Assembly: GCF_008122525.1 (NCBI RefSeq)
Contig: NZ_VSRV01000001.1
Location: 1,178,001-1,242,000, forward strand
Reading direction: 5' to 3'
Source of the DNA: Marinomonas sp. IMCC 4694
GTDB lineage: Bacteria; Pseudomonadota; Gammaproteobacteria; Pseudomonadales; Marinomonadaceae
Length of the DNA stretch: 64,000 nucleotides
The position numbers were made by a program, and so were the translations under genes. Position 1 is the first letter of the stretch, and each line of letters opens with the position of its first letter. Shown here piece by piece: positions 1 through 8,963 of the stretch. Under the pieces are notes generated by a model that was not told the DNA's origin, searched no databases, and worked only from the letters and a program-made list of their open reading frames with translations.

Positions 1-607
1 GGTGGCACGACGCGATCTGGATCAGCTTTTCACAAAAAGCAAAGATCGTGTGGTTCACCAAGGTGTTGTGGCTTACACCACAATGAACAAGGCCGGTAAT
101 GAAGCGGATTTACACACTTTAGTGGCTGGGCTTGATGAAAACCCTCTTATTATTATTCTCGATGGTGTGACCGATCCCCATAACCTGGGCGCGTGTTTGC
201 GCAGCGCCGACGCAGCGGGCGCTCATGCTGTTGTCATGCCGAAAGACAATTCTGCTCCATTGAATGCGACGGTGAGCAAGGTAGCGTGTGGCGCGGCGGA
301 AAGCATTCCCGTTTTTGCGGTGACCAATTTAGCACGCACCATGAAAAAATTGCAGGATCAAGGGGTGTGGATTTTTGGCACCGCGGGCGAAGCGACGCAA
401 ACCGTGTATGAGCAAGATTTTACTATTCCAACCGCCATTGTGATGGGGGCAGAAGGCGAAGGCATGCGTCGTTTGACACGGGAGCAATGCGATTATTTAG
501 TTAAGTTGCCGATGGCTGGCGTTGTGTCCAGTTTGAACGTATCGGTTGCGACCGGCGTTTGCTTGTACGAAGTGGTGCGTCAGCGTGCCGTTAAGGCAAA
601 AATCTGA
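1..607 (+). CDS. rlmB: 23S rRNA (guanosine-2'-O-)-methyltransferase RlmB, 3' part
   Basis: SPOUT-fold (SpoU/TrmH) methyltransferase that uses SAM to methylate the 2'-O of G2251 in 23S rRNA. The gene is open at the window start, so the N-terminal substrate-binding part is missing; about 200 of the usual 245 residues are present. The motifs match E. coli RlmB closely: GVTDPHNLGACLRSADAAG, then VACGAAES, VMGAEGEGMRR and the knot motif SSLNVSVATG near the C-terminus. A GTG at base 2 is in frame but is an internal codon. There is no terminator before the cob genes 76 bp downstream, so read-through is possible. Confidence 0.95.
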   Translation, partial: VARRDLDQLFTKSKDRVVHQGVVAYTTMNKAGNEADLHTLVAGLDENPLIIILDGVTDPHNLGACLRSADAAGAHAVVMPKDNSAPLNATVSKVACGAAESIPVFAVTNLARTMKKLQDQGVWIFGTAGEATQTVYEQDFTIPTAIVMGAEGEGMRRLTREQCDYLVKLPMAGVVSSLNVSVATGVCLYEVVRQRAVKAKI

Positions 608-683
608 TACGTGCAGTTGAATGACATGCCGTTGAAAGACACCGTTGAGATACAGGTTTAAGGAAGAGGTTTAAGGGATCAGC

Positions 684-1787
684 ATGTTTACATCGTTTTC
701 TATTCAAGCGCCATTGACGGCTATTGATTCTACGTTACAGCAAAAAATCGACAACAAAACTAAGCCACTAGGGTCATTAGGCGAAATTGAAGGGCTTGCT
801 TTTCAACTGGGTCATATTCAACAGACTTCTTCGCCTGATGTGTCTAAACCCAAAATGATTGTTTTTGCCGCTGATCATGGCGTCGTAGCCCAAGGTATCA
901 GTTTGTTCCCCCAAGAAGTGACACCACAAATGGTGATGAATTTCTTGCAAGGCGGCGCGGCGGTGAGTGTATTTTGTCAGCAGCATAAGGTGCCTTTACG
1001 CGTCGTTGATGTGGGTGTCAATGCTGAGTTGGAAGCGCATCCGTTGTTGGGCGTACGCAAAGTGGCTTACGCGTCACAAGATTTTAGCGTGCAAGCGGCG
1101 ATGACAGGCGATCAAGTGGCGCTGGCGCTTCAGGCGGGCGTCGATGAAGTCAATCTTGCCCTCGATGAGGGGGTAAATGTATTGATGTTTGGTGAAATGG
1201 GCATTGGTAATACTTGTGTGTCTTCTTGCATGATGACCGCTTTAATGGGTGTCAGTCCTGAGAACTGTGTCGGTCGTGGCACAGGGTTAGATAAGGCGGG
1301 CGTTTCTCATAAAGCTCAGATTATCCAGGCTTCCTTGCATCGAGCGGAACAGGATACAGGGCTCCCCATGTCGCAATGGACCGCGCAAACGCTGGCTGAG
1401 CAGGTCGGTGGCTTTGAAATTATTGCGATGGCGGGTGCGATGTTGCAATCGGCGCAGCGTCAAACGGCGTTTGTGGTAGATGGTTTCATTTGTACCGTGG
1501 CCTTGCTGTTCGCTCAAAAAGTGGCGCCCAATGTGGTGGCGTACGCTGTGTTTTCGCATCAGTCGAATGAACAAGCTCATACGCAATTGTTGGCGCATTT
1601 TAAGGCTCAGCCTGTCTTGTCGTTAGGCTTACGCCTAGGGGAAGGATCCGGTGCGATTTTGGCGTACCCATTGATTCAAAGTGCCTGTGTGTTTTTGAAT
1701 CAGATGGCCAGTTTTGACAGTGCCGGCGTAGCTGAGGCGAATAGTACTATCGAGCCAAAGAGTAATGTTGAGGTGAAAAGCGAGTGA
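684..1787 (+). CDS. cobT: nicotinate-nucleotide--dimethylbenzimidazole phosphoribosyltransferase CobT
   Basis: Transfers phosphoribose from nicotinate mononucleotide to 5,6-dimethylbenzimidazole, giving alpha-ribazole phosphate for the lower ligand of cobalamin. The length (367 aa) fits the family. Visible motifs are the N-terminal KTKPLGSLG, FAADHGV, FGEMGIGNT and the C-terminal RLGEGSGA that carries the catalytic glutamate. The last 20 or so residues are a polar tail not expected in the core fold. First gene of the corrinoid operon; its TGA stop overlaps the cobS start, indicating translational coupling. No cobalamin riboswitch is recognisable in the 76 bp upstream. Confidence 0.95.
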   Translation: MFTSFSIQAPLTAIDSTLQQKIDNKTKPLGSLGEIEGLAFQLGHIQQTSSPDVSKPKMIVFAADHGVVAQGISLFPQEVTPQMVMNFLQGGAAVSVFCQQHKVPLRVVDVGVNAELEAHPLLGVRKVAYASQDFSVQAAMTGDQVALALQAGVDEVNLALDEGVNVLMFGEMGIGNTCVSSCMMTALMGVSPENCVGRGTGLDKAGVSHKAQIIQASLHRAEQDTGLPMSQWTAQTLAEQVGGFEIIAMAGAMLQSAQRQTAFVVDGFICTVALLFAQKVAPNVVAYAVFSHQSNEQAHTQLLAHFKAQPVLSLGLRLGEGSGAILAYPLIQSACVFLNQMASFDSAGVAEANSTIEPKSNVEVKSE

Positions 1788-2572
1788 TGAAAGGCATGAT
1801 CGTCGGCCCTTATTGGCAAGGTTTTAAACGCAGCCTAGTTACTTATACTCGAATCCCATTAAAAGTCGATTGGCAAGAGGATGTAAAACACGTCTCCCCC
1901 GTGTGCTTTTTGCCGTGGATTGGTGTGGTGGTGGCTCTGATCAGTGCTTGGCCATTGTGGTTTGATTTTTCTGTGTCTCTGCAAGCCTTATTGATGCTGC
2001 TCACTGGAGTCTTGTTAACGGGCGGGTTTCATGAAGATGGCTTGATGGACAGCTGTGATGGCTTGGTTGGTGGCTGGAATAAAGAGCAGCGCTTAACCAT
2101 CATGAAAGATTCCCGTATTGGCAGTTATGCGGCTTTGTCGATTTGGTTTTCTTTGACACTGAAGTGGCTGTTATTGAGTGAATGGCTTGAATCGGTACCG
2201 GATTCTTTTTTAGGCTTTATTTATACCTTGAGTGGTTGGTGTACGGTGCACGTGTTGGCCAGAGTGTTTCCATTGGCGTTAATGTCGACACTTGATTATG
2301 TCACTCTTGGGCAAAGTAAAGCCAAAAGCATGATCGCTAAGCTGAATTTTCAGCAATGGATTGTGGCCTTGGTGCCTTGTGTGTTGTTCGGCATCGTGGC
2401 GTTTAATGTGTTTGACCTTGTTGTGATGCTCTTTTCATGCGGTGTTTTGATCGTTTTAATGCGTTGGTATTTGTATCAAAAAATCGCCGGGTTTAATGGC
2501 GATACATTAGGAGCGAGTGAGCAGATAGCCGAAGTGTTTATTATATTGTGTTTATTGGTGTCTTATACATGA
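1787..2572 (+). CDS. cobS: adenosylcobinamide-GDP ribazoletransferase (cobalamin synthase) CobS
   Basis: Polytopic inner-membrane enzyme that joins adenosylcobinamide-GDP to alpha-ribazole (phosphate) in the last assembly step of cobalamin. Several hydrophobic segments are visible, with the conserved GGFHEDGLMDSCDGL and the following KDSRIGSYA motifs (acidic, Mg-binding). The start is chosen at ATG 1787, whose A is the last base of the cobT stop; a GTG at 1784 would add one residue. The stop overlaps the next gene by ATGA. Confidence 0.94.
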   Translation: MKGMIVGPYWQGFKRSLVTYTRIPLKVDWQEDVKHVSPVCFLPWIGVVVALISAWPLWFDFSVSLQALLMLLTGVLLTGGFHEDGLMDSCDGLVGGWNKEQRLTIMKDSRIGSYAALSIWFSLTLKWLLLSEWLESVPDSFLGFIYTLSGWCTVHVLARVFPLALMSTLDYVTLGQSKAKSMIAKLNFQQWIVALVPCVLFGIVAFNVFDLVVMLFSCGVLIVLMRWYLYQKIAGFNGDTLGASEQIAEVFIILCLLVSYT

Positions 2573-3153
2573 AGTTATTTCTGATTCGTCACCCAAGACC
2601 CGATGTCACATCAGGTCTGTGTTATGGCGATATGGATGTGCCGCTTTTGGACGGATGGCAAACCGGTGCTGAGTCGTTAAAAAGCGCTCTGTCACTGGAC
2701 TTTAGACAGCCTTCTGACAGGTGTTTTCACAGTCCTTTGAGCCGAGCCGCGTTACTTGGCGAGTATTTAAGTGATGGGGACTCTCAGTCAGTGGCCGCGT
2801 TAAAAGAGTTGGATTTTGGCGACTGGGAAGGCATGTGTTGGCAAGACATTCCTAAGCAAGAAATAGACCTTTGGGCTGACAATATGGTTAACGCTGCGCC
2901 TTATCATGGTGAGTCGTTGCAAGTGGTGGCGGACCGAGTGTGGCATTGGTGGTTGTCGATTAAAGACACCCCCATGGAACACTGTGTGGTGGTGGCGCAT
3001 TCTGGGGTAATTAAAGTGTTGGTTAGTCTACTTTGCCAATGGCCGCTAGACCAATGTCATCGTATTGATGTGGGATTCACCAGTTTGACGGAGTTCTCGA
3101 TACAGGGTGAGTTTGTTACTTTGAAGCGTTTAGGGGCGGGGGATTGGGTGTAA
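2569..3153 (+). CDS. cobC: alpha-ribazole phosphatase-like histidine phosphatase (CobC-like)
   Basis: Histidine phosphatase superfamily member of 194 aa. The N-terminus carries the catalytic RH (LIRHPRPDV, an RHP variant of the usual RHG), followed by SPLSRA, the LDFGDWEG motif and the second histidine in VVVAHSGVIKVL. Start ATG 2569 overlaps the cobS stop (ATGA). A longer reading from 2548 would begin inside cobS and is less likely. By position it should dephosphorylate alpha-ribazole 5'-phosphate in nucleotide-loop assembly. The family is broad, so substrate is inferred from context. Confidence 0.85.
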   Translation: MKLFLIRHPRPDVTSGLCYGDMDVPLLDGWQTGAESLKSALSLDFRQPSDRCFHSPLSRAALLGEYLSDGDSQSVAALKELDFGDWEGMCWQDIPKQEIDLWADNMVNAAPYHGESLQVVADRVWHWWLSIKDTPMEHCVVVAHSGVIKVLVSLLCQWPLDQCHRIDVGFTSLTEFSIQGEFVTLKRLGAGDWV

Positions 3154-3245
3154 TACGTATCGTCGGCGTCGAGTTTATTATCTGATTTAGTGTTCACTGA
3201 ATCCTCTTATTTTCCGTGTTTAATGTTCAGTTGAGAAAATACACA

Positions 3246-3860
3246 ATGTTGCTCTATTGGTTAGGTCTGTTCGGCATCGCGGCATTTGCGATCACCGGGG
3301 TCATCTCGTCCGGAAAAAAAGACATGGATTTGTTCAGCGTGGTGTTTTTAGGCATGGTGACGTCTCTAGGGGGCGGTACCATTCGCGACACCGTGTTGTC
3401 CGTCGAGGCGGTGTACTGGGTAAAAGATACCTCGTATTTGTGGGTGGCTTTTTTGTCGTCGGCGTTGGCGTTTTTTACGGTTCGATTTATCGAAGATCGA
3501 CAAACTGTTTTTCATTACGCTGACTCGTTTGGTTTGGCGTTGTTTACCGTCGTGGCAACAGAGAAAGTTTTAATCTTGGGTTTTCCGCCCACCATCGCTA
3601 TTACTATGGGAATTGTTACCGGGGTCGCTGGCGGTATCATTCGGGACGTGTTGAGTCATCGACCGCCACTGGTGTTAGGGCGAGAATTTTACGCAACGCC
3701 GGCGTTTCTCGGTGCACTGTTGCTGGTGTTACTTGAAAAAAACATTCCCACGCATGAATTCAACTCGATTTACGCGGTGGCGTTAGTCTTTATACTTAGG
3801 GTGTTTGCCATTCATAAGGATTTATATTATCCGAGTTGGCTACTGTACAAAAAACGATAA
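3246..3860 (+). CDS. TRIC-type (UPF0126/YadS) membrane protein
   Basis: About 204 aa with two tandem UPF0126 units, each of three predicted membrane helices and a glycine-rich motif: GGGTIRDTVL in the first and AGGIIRDVLSHRPP in the second. This is the architecture of bacterial homologues of trimeric intracellular cation channels. Start ATG 3246 is preferred, because its hydrophobic N-terminus begins directly; an upstream GTG at 3216 adds ten polar residues. The gene lies between cobC and cobO on the same strand, 12 bp before cobO. Whether it moves a cation relevant to corrinoid metabolism is unknown. Confidence 0.85.
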   Translation: MLLYWLGLFGIAAFAITGVISSGKKDMDLFSVVFLGMVTSLGGGTIRDTVLSVEAVYWVKDTSYLWVAFLSSALAFFTVRFIEDRQTVFHYADSFGLALFTVVATEKVLILGFPPTIAITMGIVTGVAGGIIRDVLSHRPPLVLGREFYATPAFLGALLLVLLEKNIPTHEFNSIYAVALVFILRVFAIHKDLYYPSWLLYKKR

Positions 3861-3872
3861 AGTGAGAACACT

Positions 3873-4481
3873 ATGACAGAGCAATTGAATCAAGACGAAA
3901 AAAATGAAGCGCGCTTATTACAGAAAAAAGCCATTGTTGATCAGCGTATTGCGGCGGCAACAGAAGAGCGTGGCGTGACCATTTTGCTAACCGGCAATGG
4001 CAAGGGAAAAAGCTCCAGTGCTTTTGGTACTATGGCGCGCGCGTTAGGTCATGGTCAGAAAAGTGCGGTGATTCAATTTATCAAAGGGCGTAAAGCAACG
4101 GGTGAGCAATTGTTCTTTGGTTCGCACCCGCTGGTGGATTTTCATGTGATGGGCCACGGTTTTACATGGGAAACACGCAACCCTGAACTGGAAAAACAAG
4201 CCGCCGAGCAAGCATGGGATCTCGCCAAACAGGTGCTGTCCGACCCGAGCGTGTATTTTGTTTTGCTGGATGAAATTACTTATATGTACAAATACGGCTA
4301 TTTAAACGCAGATGACTTGATAGCGGCATTGGCTGCTCGACCGCTTCATCAAAACGTTATGATGACGGGACGTACTGCCCCGCGAGTCTTGCTAGACAGC
4401 GTGGATACACACAGCAAAATTGGTAACGAACGACACGCGTTTGCCAATGGTGTCAAAGCGCAAATGGGCATTGAGTGGTAG
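3873..4481 (+). CDS. cobO: cob(I)yrinic acid a,c-diamide adenosyltransferase CobO/BtuR
   Basis: ATP-dependent corrinoid adenosyltransferase of the CobA/CobO/BtuR type (202 aa, the normal length). It transfers the adenosyl group of ATP to the cobalt of reduced corrinoids. The P-loop GNGKGKSSSA follows a charged N-terminal helix. Also visible are VIQFIKGRKATGE, the ETRN region and the Walker-B-like LLDEITY. Last gene of the cob operon. Together with cobT, cobS and cobC it gives a salvage and nucleotide-loop set; no corrin-ring synthesis genes are present here. Confidence 0.94.
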   Translation: MTEQLNQDEKNEARLLQKKAIVDQRIAAATEERGVTILLTGNGKGKSSSAFGTMARALGHGQKSAVIQFIKGRKATGEQLFFGSHPLVDFHVMGHGFTWETRNPELEKQAAEQAWDLAKQVLSDPSVYFVLLDEITYMYKYGYLNADDLIAALAARPLHQNVMMTGRTAPRVLLDSVDTHSKIGNERHAFANGVKAQMGIEW

Positions 4482-4601
4482 CGATTATTTTTGCCGTGAG
4501 TCAATCGGCGTAATTTTATTTCCTTTAAATGAATGTCGATTCATAATCTGTAGTATATTGTTTTTAGTATTTCATTGGTGAATGGTATTAAGTGAGGCTC
4601 C

Positions 4602-6275
4602 ATGTTCAATAGTATTCGGGTTAAGGTTTATCTTTTTTTGGGTGTTCTTGCAATCACGTTCACAACCCAATCTATTCTTCAGTTTACACATTCTGACCGT
4701 GTTCGCGATCAGATGAATTATCTTTCGAGTACTCAAACGAGGATAATGTCACAGCTTCATTTATTGCAAGTGGCCACGATTCAAATTCAACAATGGTTGA
4801 CAGACATAAGCGCGACTCGCGGTCAAGATGGCCTTAATGACGGGTTTGATGAAGCGGACAAATCCGTCGCTCAATTTCGTTCTTCAGTTTCCCAGCTTAA
4901 GGTATTAGATACCCGATCAGGTATTGATTATTCGTCATTAATACCTGTGATGGAGGTGTATCATCAAACCGGAATAAAAATGGCGAATGCGTACATAGAA
5001 GGGGGGGCGCCTGCTGGTAATAAAATAATGGCTGAATTTGACCAGGCTGCATCCGATATCTATGGCGAAATTGATGTTATAGCGGAGCGTCTTGAGGCAT
5101 TACAAGCGGGTGCCTTTCAGAAAGAACTTAATGCCACTAAAACGTCAGAAAACATGATCGTGCTCTTTTCTATCATTTATATCGTTTTGCTGAGTATTTT
5201 GCTGTGGGGCGTTAAGCGATTTGTACTGACACCGGTGAGTAATATATTGAACATGACAGAAAATTTGTCGAGTGGTGACGGTGATTTAACCCAACGTTTG
5301 ACGGTTAATGGAAAGCATGAGTTGGCTCTTCTAGCAATGAGTTTTAATGCCTTTATTGTAAAAACGGACGACATGGTGTCTCAGGTAACACGATCAGTGA
5401 TTCGGTTGATTCCTATGGCGAAAGAGTTAACCGATACCAACAAGGAGATTGAAGACGCGTCACTTATCCAAAGCGAGCACAGTCGTCATGTTTCAGAACA
5501 TATCGAACTCACAAAAGTTTCTGCGGGTGAGGTCTCTGTGCTGATTAAAGAAATAGCCAGTGCGGTTAAAAGCAATGTGACAGCCTTGGATGACGGGCAG
5601 CATGTTGTTCGTGACATGATTCAAGGTATGGATAAATTATCAGGTGAGATTGGTTTGGTGTCTGAGGCGGTCACCCAATTAAGAGAAGACAGCAAAAAAA
5701 TTGAGTCTATTGTTGATGTGATCAATGCTATTTCAGAACAAACAAATTTGCTTGCACTGAATGCTGCGATTGAAGCGGCTCGCGCTGGTGAAGCAGGACG
5801 TGGCTTTGCAGTCGTTGCAGATGAAGTTCGAACATTGGCCAATAAGACGAAAAATTCGACTGAAGAAATTCAATCTATGATCAATTCTATTCAGAATGGC
5901 ACATTGCAAGCGGCTCGGACCATGGAAAAAGGTATGGAGTCTACTCGCAGCAGCGTTGATCAAGTTCATCAGAGTGCAGAAATGCTGAAAAACCTTGGGT
6001 TGTCGATGTCCGAAATTAACACACAAGCTGAAAAAATAGAGAGTGAAACGGATGTTCAATCTCATCACTTCCATTCCGTTTCAGAGAATATCAATATAAT
6101 GGAATCTCAATTCACTAAGACCTTAGAGCGGCTCGAATACAATCTCCAATTTGGTGCGGATCTAAACAAATTGAGTGAAAAGTTGAGCAGTTTAATCAGT
6201 AAATTTAAAGTCACAGATTCAGATTGGAGTGATTCAAAACGTACACAAAAACGTGACCCGAATCAAAGTAACTAG
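4602..6275 (+). CDS. methyl-accepting chemotaxis protein
   Basis: Transmembrane chemoreceptor of 557 aa. TM1 is at about residues 9-27, followed by a helical periplasmic sensing region to about 185. TM2 is at about 187-206, with a HAMP domain to about 260. The cytoplasmic signalling domain has the hairpin tip motif (LLALNAAIEAARAGE, then GRGFAVVADEVRTLA). No Cache or PAS fold is recognisable in the sensing part, which looks like a four-helix bundle; the ligand cannot be named. Start ATG 4602 has GAGG five bases upstream. It appears monocistronic. Confidence 0.93.
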   Translation: MFNSIRVKVYLFLGVLAITFTTQSILQFTHSDRVRDQMNYLSSTQTRIMSQLHLLQVATIQIQQWLTDISATRGQDGLNDGFDEADKSVAQFRSSVSQLKVLDTRSGIDYSSLIPVMEVYHQTGIKMANAYIEGGAPAGNKIMAEFDQAASDIYGEIDVIAERLEALQAGAFQKELNATKTSENMIVLFSIIYIVLLSILLWGVKRFVLTPVSNILNMTENLSSGDGDLTQRLTVNGKHELALLAMSFNAFIVKTDDMVSQVTRSVIRLIPMAKELTDTNKEIEDASLIQSEHSRHVSEHIELTKVSAGEVSVLIKEIASAVKSNVTALDDGQHVVRDMIQGMDKLSGEIGLVSEAVTQLREDSKKIESIVDVINAISEQTNLLALNAAIEAARAGEAGRGFAVVADEVRTLANKTKNSTEEIQSMINSIQNGTLQAARTMEKGMESTRSSVDQVHQSAEMLKNLGLSMSEINTQAEKIESETDVQSHHFHSVSENINIMESQFTKTLERLEYNLQFGADLNKLSEKLSSLISKFKVTDSDWSDSKRTQKRDPNQSN

Positions 6276-6515
6276 CCATACGTGAATGATTCCAAATAAA
6301 AGCCGTTTTGGCCGTTTGGTTATTATACAGAGTTGGATAGGGCCCAATGTGTAAGGCAAAAGCAAAGGGGTCTATTCTCCAGTGTACACAAAACAAGACA
6401 GTTTTTAAGGTAGCTGGAAAATAGTGTTTAGTCTGGTGGTTGGTGTTGTTGGGGTTTTTCTCTAAAATCCCACCATTGTCACACCGACCATTACTATTGA
6501 GTTTGAGAGCCCTTT

Positions 6516-7136
6516 ATGTCCTCCATTGAGTTACCAAAAGCCAAAAAGCACACACGCCTTGAAGATGCCCAAGCGGTGATTTTAGGTACTTTGATTATTG
6601 CATTAGGTGTGAATTTGTTTACCTATGCGGGGTTGCTAACGGGTGGCTCAGCAGGATTGGCTTTTTTGATGCAGTATTCCACCCCGTTTACTTTTGGCGA
6701 GGCGTTCTTTTTAATTAATTTGCCCTTTTATGTGTTGGCTGTGGTGCATTTTGGGTGGGAATTCACCATCAAAACTTTCTTGTCGGTATTCTGTTTATCT
6801 GTTTTTGCTGATGTGACGCCAATGTTAGTGACGTTTGATGAGGTGAATCCTATTTACGCCAGTGTGGCGGGCGGCTTTTTGATGGGCGTCGGTTTTTTGA
6901 TGCTGTTTCGTCATAACGCCAGTTTAGGTGGATTGAATATTCTGGCGCGCTATCTATCCGAAAAATATGGTATTTCTATGGGGAAATTTCAAATGGTGGT
7001 GGACTGCATGATCGTTTTATTGTCAGTCTTTGTGGTTGACTATAACTTGATTCTTATTTCCTTTGTCGGCGCCATCGCTCTCAATATGATTATTGCGGTG
7101 AATCATAAACCTGGACGTTATATGGGCAATGTGTAA
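6516..7136 (+). CDS. YitT family membrane protein
   Basis: Integral membrane protein of 206 aa with about five hydrophobic helices. The first contains the family-like GTLIIALGVNLFTYAGLLTGG. A later GGFLMGVGFLMLFRHNASLGG and LARYLSEKYGISMGKFQM follow the pattern of the YitT/UPF0750 family. The C-terminal DUF2179 domain found in longer relatives is absent. The function of the family is not settled. A GAGAG sits before the ATG, and a clear intrinsic terminator follows 31 bp after the stop. Confidence 0.8.
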   Translation: MSSIELPKAKKHTRLEDAQAVILGTLIIALGVNLFTYAGLLTGGSAGLAFLMQYSTPFTFGEAFFLINLPFYVLAVVHFGWEFTIKTFLSVFCLSVFADVTPMLVTFDEVNPIYASVAGGFLMGVGFLMLFRHNASLGGLNILARYLSEKYGISMGKFQMVVDCMIVLLSVFVVDYNLILISFVGAIALNMIIAVNHKPGRYMGNV

Positions 7137-7167
7137 ATTGGCACGTTAATACCCCTGTTGCCCCTTT

Positions 7168-7194
7168 AAAAAGACGGCTTTGGTCGTCTTTTTT
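7168..7194 (+). terminator. intrinsic terminator after the YitT-family gene
   Basis: A perfect 9-bp stem (AAAAAGACG at 7168-7176 pairing with CGTCTTTTT at 7185-7193) with an 8-base loop, running into a T tract. Because the stem itself starts with an A run it could also act on the other strand, but no convergent gene is present. Confidence 0.85.
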
Positions 7195-7280
7195 GTGTCT
7201 CTGTTTCTCTTAATTGCGGTAGGCGTTTCCTAACGGTGTCTTGCTCAGGTATTATTACGGCAATTTGACACCGAGAGGAC

Positions 7281-7817
7281 ATGCGTTTGGAATTGCTCAA
7301 AGTAGACAACCTAATTCCTTATTTAGAGGATCTGATCGCATTATTATGTGATGCGGTCGATTCTGGGGCTCCCATCGGTTTTTTACCTCCCATGAGCGAC
7401 TCCGAGGCCAAGGCGTATTGGTTGAGCATCAATGACGACTTGCTTGCCAATTCACGCCAAGTATTGTTGGTGCGTGAAGACGATAAGGTGGTCGGTAGCG
7501 TACAGATCGGCATGTCTCCCAAAGCCAATGCTTTGCATCGTTGCGATGTAGAAAAGCTAATGGTTCACACTCAAGCGAGAGAGCAAGGCTTGGGCAGCAT
7601 CTTGATGCAAGGCGTGGAGCGTGTAGCGGCATCGATGCAAAGACAGCTACTGATACTCGAAGTGCGAAGTGACGATATTGCTCATGATATGTACATTAAC
7701 ATGGATTACATTGCTTTTGGCGAAGTCCCCGGCTATACCCGTAGTGCTAATGGTATGTTGCACAACGCGACTTTTTTTTACAAAGAAATTGAAACAACCC
7801 ACGAAGTTTTTTCTTAA
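7281..7817 (+). CDS. GNAT family N-acetyltransferase
   Basis: Acetyl-CoA-dependent acetyltransferase fold, 178 aa. It has a beta strand with VGSVQIGM, then VEKLMVHTQAREQGLGSILM, which is the CoA pyrophosphate-binding (motif A, Q/RxxGxG/A) signature. LILEVRS is the next strand and a FFYKEI strand lies near the end. AGAGGA lies just before the ATG. The substrate cannot be predicted. It is followed 26 bp later by rsuA on the same strand. Confidence 0.88.
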   Translation: MRLELLKVDNLIPYLEDLIALLCDAVDSGAPIGFLPPMSDSEAKAYWLSINDDLLANSRQVLLVREDDKVVGSVQIGMSPKANALHRCDVEKLMVHTQAREQGLGSILMQGVERVAASMQRQLLILEVRSDDIAHDMYINMDYIAFGEVPGYTRSANGMLHNATFFYKEIETTHEVFS

Positions 7818-7843
7818 ATGATACAGAGCCATAGGCGAACCTC

Positions 7844-8536
7844 TTGAGACTTGATTTTTATTTATCCCATGTGACTGAGTTGGCTCGTAAAGCCGCTAAA
7901 ATTGCAGCATCGAAAGGCCGTGTTACTGTTAACGGTGTTGTGGTTAAAAAAGCCAATTATACCGTACAAGAAGACGATGAAATCCACCTCGATGACACCC
8001 TTCTAGCATGGCCCTCAGAAGGCTATTACTTGCTTAACAAGCCAGCTGATTATGTGTGTGCAACACAAGATTCAGATCACCCAACGGTATTGGACCTTGT
8101 CCCTCCGCATCTAGGTCAAGGCTTAAAAATAGTCGGGCGTTTAGACAAAGACACCACGGGATTATTGCTGTTGACCACCGATGGTCAGTGGTTACATCGC
8201 ATTACTTCACCGCGTAGCCGCTGTAATAAACGTTACCGTATGATGCTTGCTGAGCCCATCAGTGACGAAGCACTAACGCAGCTGGAAAATGGGGTAATGT
8301 TAAACGGAGAAGCAGAACCAACCTTGCCCGCTGTCGTAGAACGAATCAGTGAGTGTGATATATTCTTAACGATTCAAGAAGGGAAATATCATCAGGTTAA
8401 GCGTATGTTGGCGGCCGTGGGTAATAAGGTGGAAGAACTACATCGTGACCAAATAGGCCCCCTTGAATTAGATGCAGACTTGGCGATGGGCGAATTTCGC
8501 GCCTTAACTGACGCTGAAGTCGCGTATTTTAAATAA
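7844..8536 (+). CDS. rsuA: 16S rRNA pseudouridine(516) synthase RsuA
   Basis: Converts U516 of 16S rRNA to pseudouridine. An N-terminal S4 RNA-binding domain (MRLDFYLS to about residue 48) is followed by the RsuA/RluB catalytic domain. The catalytic aspartate is in GRLDKDTTGLLLLTTDG, and the C-terminal motif is GKYHQVKRMLAAVGN. The start is taken at TTG 7844 because the resulting MRLD aligns with the E. coli RsuA N-terminus and an AGGCGA lies upstream; no ATG fits. 230 aa is the usual length. Confidence 0.93.
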   Translation: MRLDFYLSHVTELARKAAKIAASKGRVTVNGVVVKKANYTVQEDDEIHLDDTLLAWPSEGYYLLNKPADYVCATQDSDHPTVLDLVPPHLGQGLKIVGRLDKDTTGLLLLTTDGQWLHRITSPRSRCNKRYRMMLAEPISDEALTQLENGVMLNGEAEPTLPAVVERISECDIFLTIQEGKYHQVKRMLAAVGNKVEELHRDQIGPLELDADLAMGEFRALTDAEVAYFK

Positions 8537-8565
8537 GCCTGTACGTTAATGAAGAGAGCGAAAAA

Positions 8566-8934
8566 ATGAAAGAACTATCTATGGAAGAGCGCGTACAACT
8601 TTTGGTCGCACCAGACAGTGAACGACTGGCGTATTTTGTTGAACAAGCCAAAGCCACCGAATTAGTTTGGAGTCTGAGCAACGACGAAGGTTTTGTGATG
8701 GTAGAAACCGACGATGGTGATTGTGTGATGGTTTGGCCAGACGCCGAATTTGCCAGCCAATGGGCGATTGAAGATTGGGACGATTGCGAACCGGTTTCTA
8801 TTTCACTGCAACAGTTCAAAGCGGAGTGGTTGCCAAGCCTGACACTGGATAAAATCACCGTGGCCGTTTTTCCTAATATTGAAGACGAAGGAAAATTATC
8901 GACAGCAGAAGAATTGACACGTTTGTTTGCTTGA
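8566..8934 (+). CDS. DUF2750 family protein
   Basis: Small acidic protein of 122 aa. It resembles the DUF2750 family: a central VWSLSNDEGFVMVETDDG strand-turn-strand, followed by a tryptophan-rich WPDAEFASQWAIEDW segment. There are no membrane segments or catalytic motif. Family function is unknown. It sits 29 bp after rsuA and 29 bp before the TetR gene on the same strand, so co-transcription is plausible. Confidence 0.75.
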   Translation: MKELSMEERVQLLVAPDSERLAYFVEQAKATELVWSLSNDEGFVMVETDDGDCVMVWPDAEFASQWAIEDWDDCEPVSISLQQFKAEWLPSLTLDKITVAVFPNIEDEGKLSTAEELTRLFA

Positions 8935-8963
8935 TACGATTCACATAAGGATTTAATGCTCCG

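Noticed and set aside
608..683. Possible cobalamin riboswitch before cobT
   Set aside because: Only 76 bp separate rlmB and cobT, too short for a B12 riboswitch, and no B12-box-like sequence is visible.
4482..4520. Hairpin GCCG...CGGC after cobO as a terminator
   Set aside because: The stem is only four base pairs and the T run is broken, so it is not convincing.
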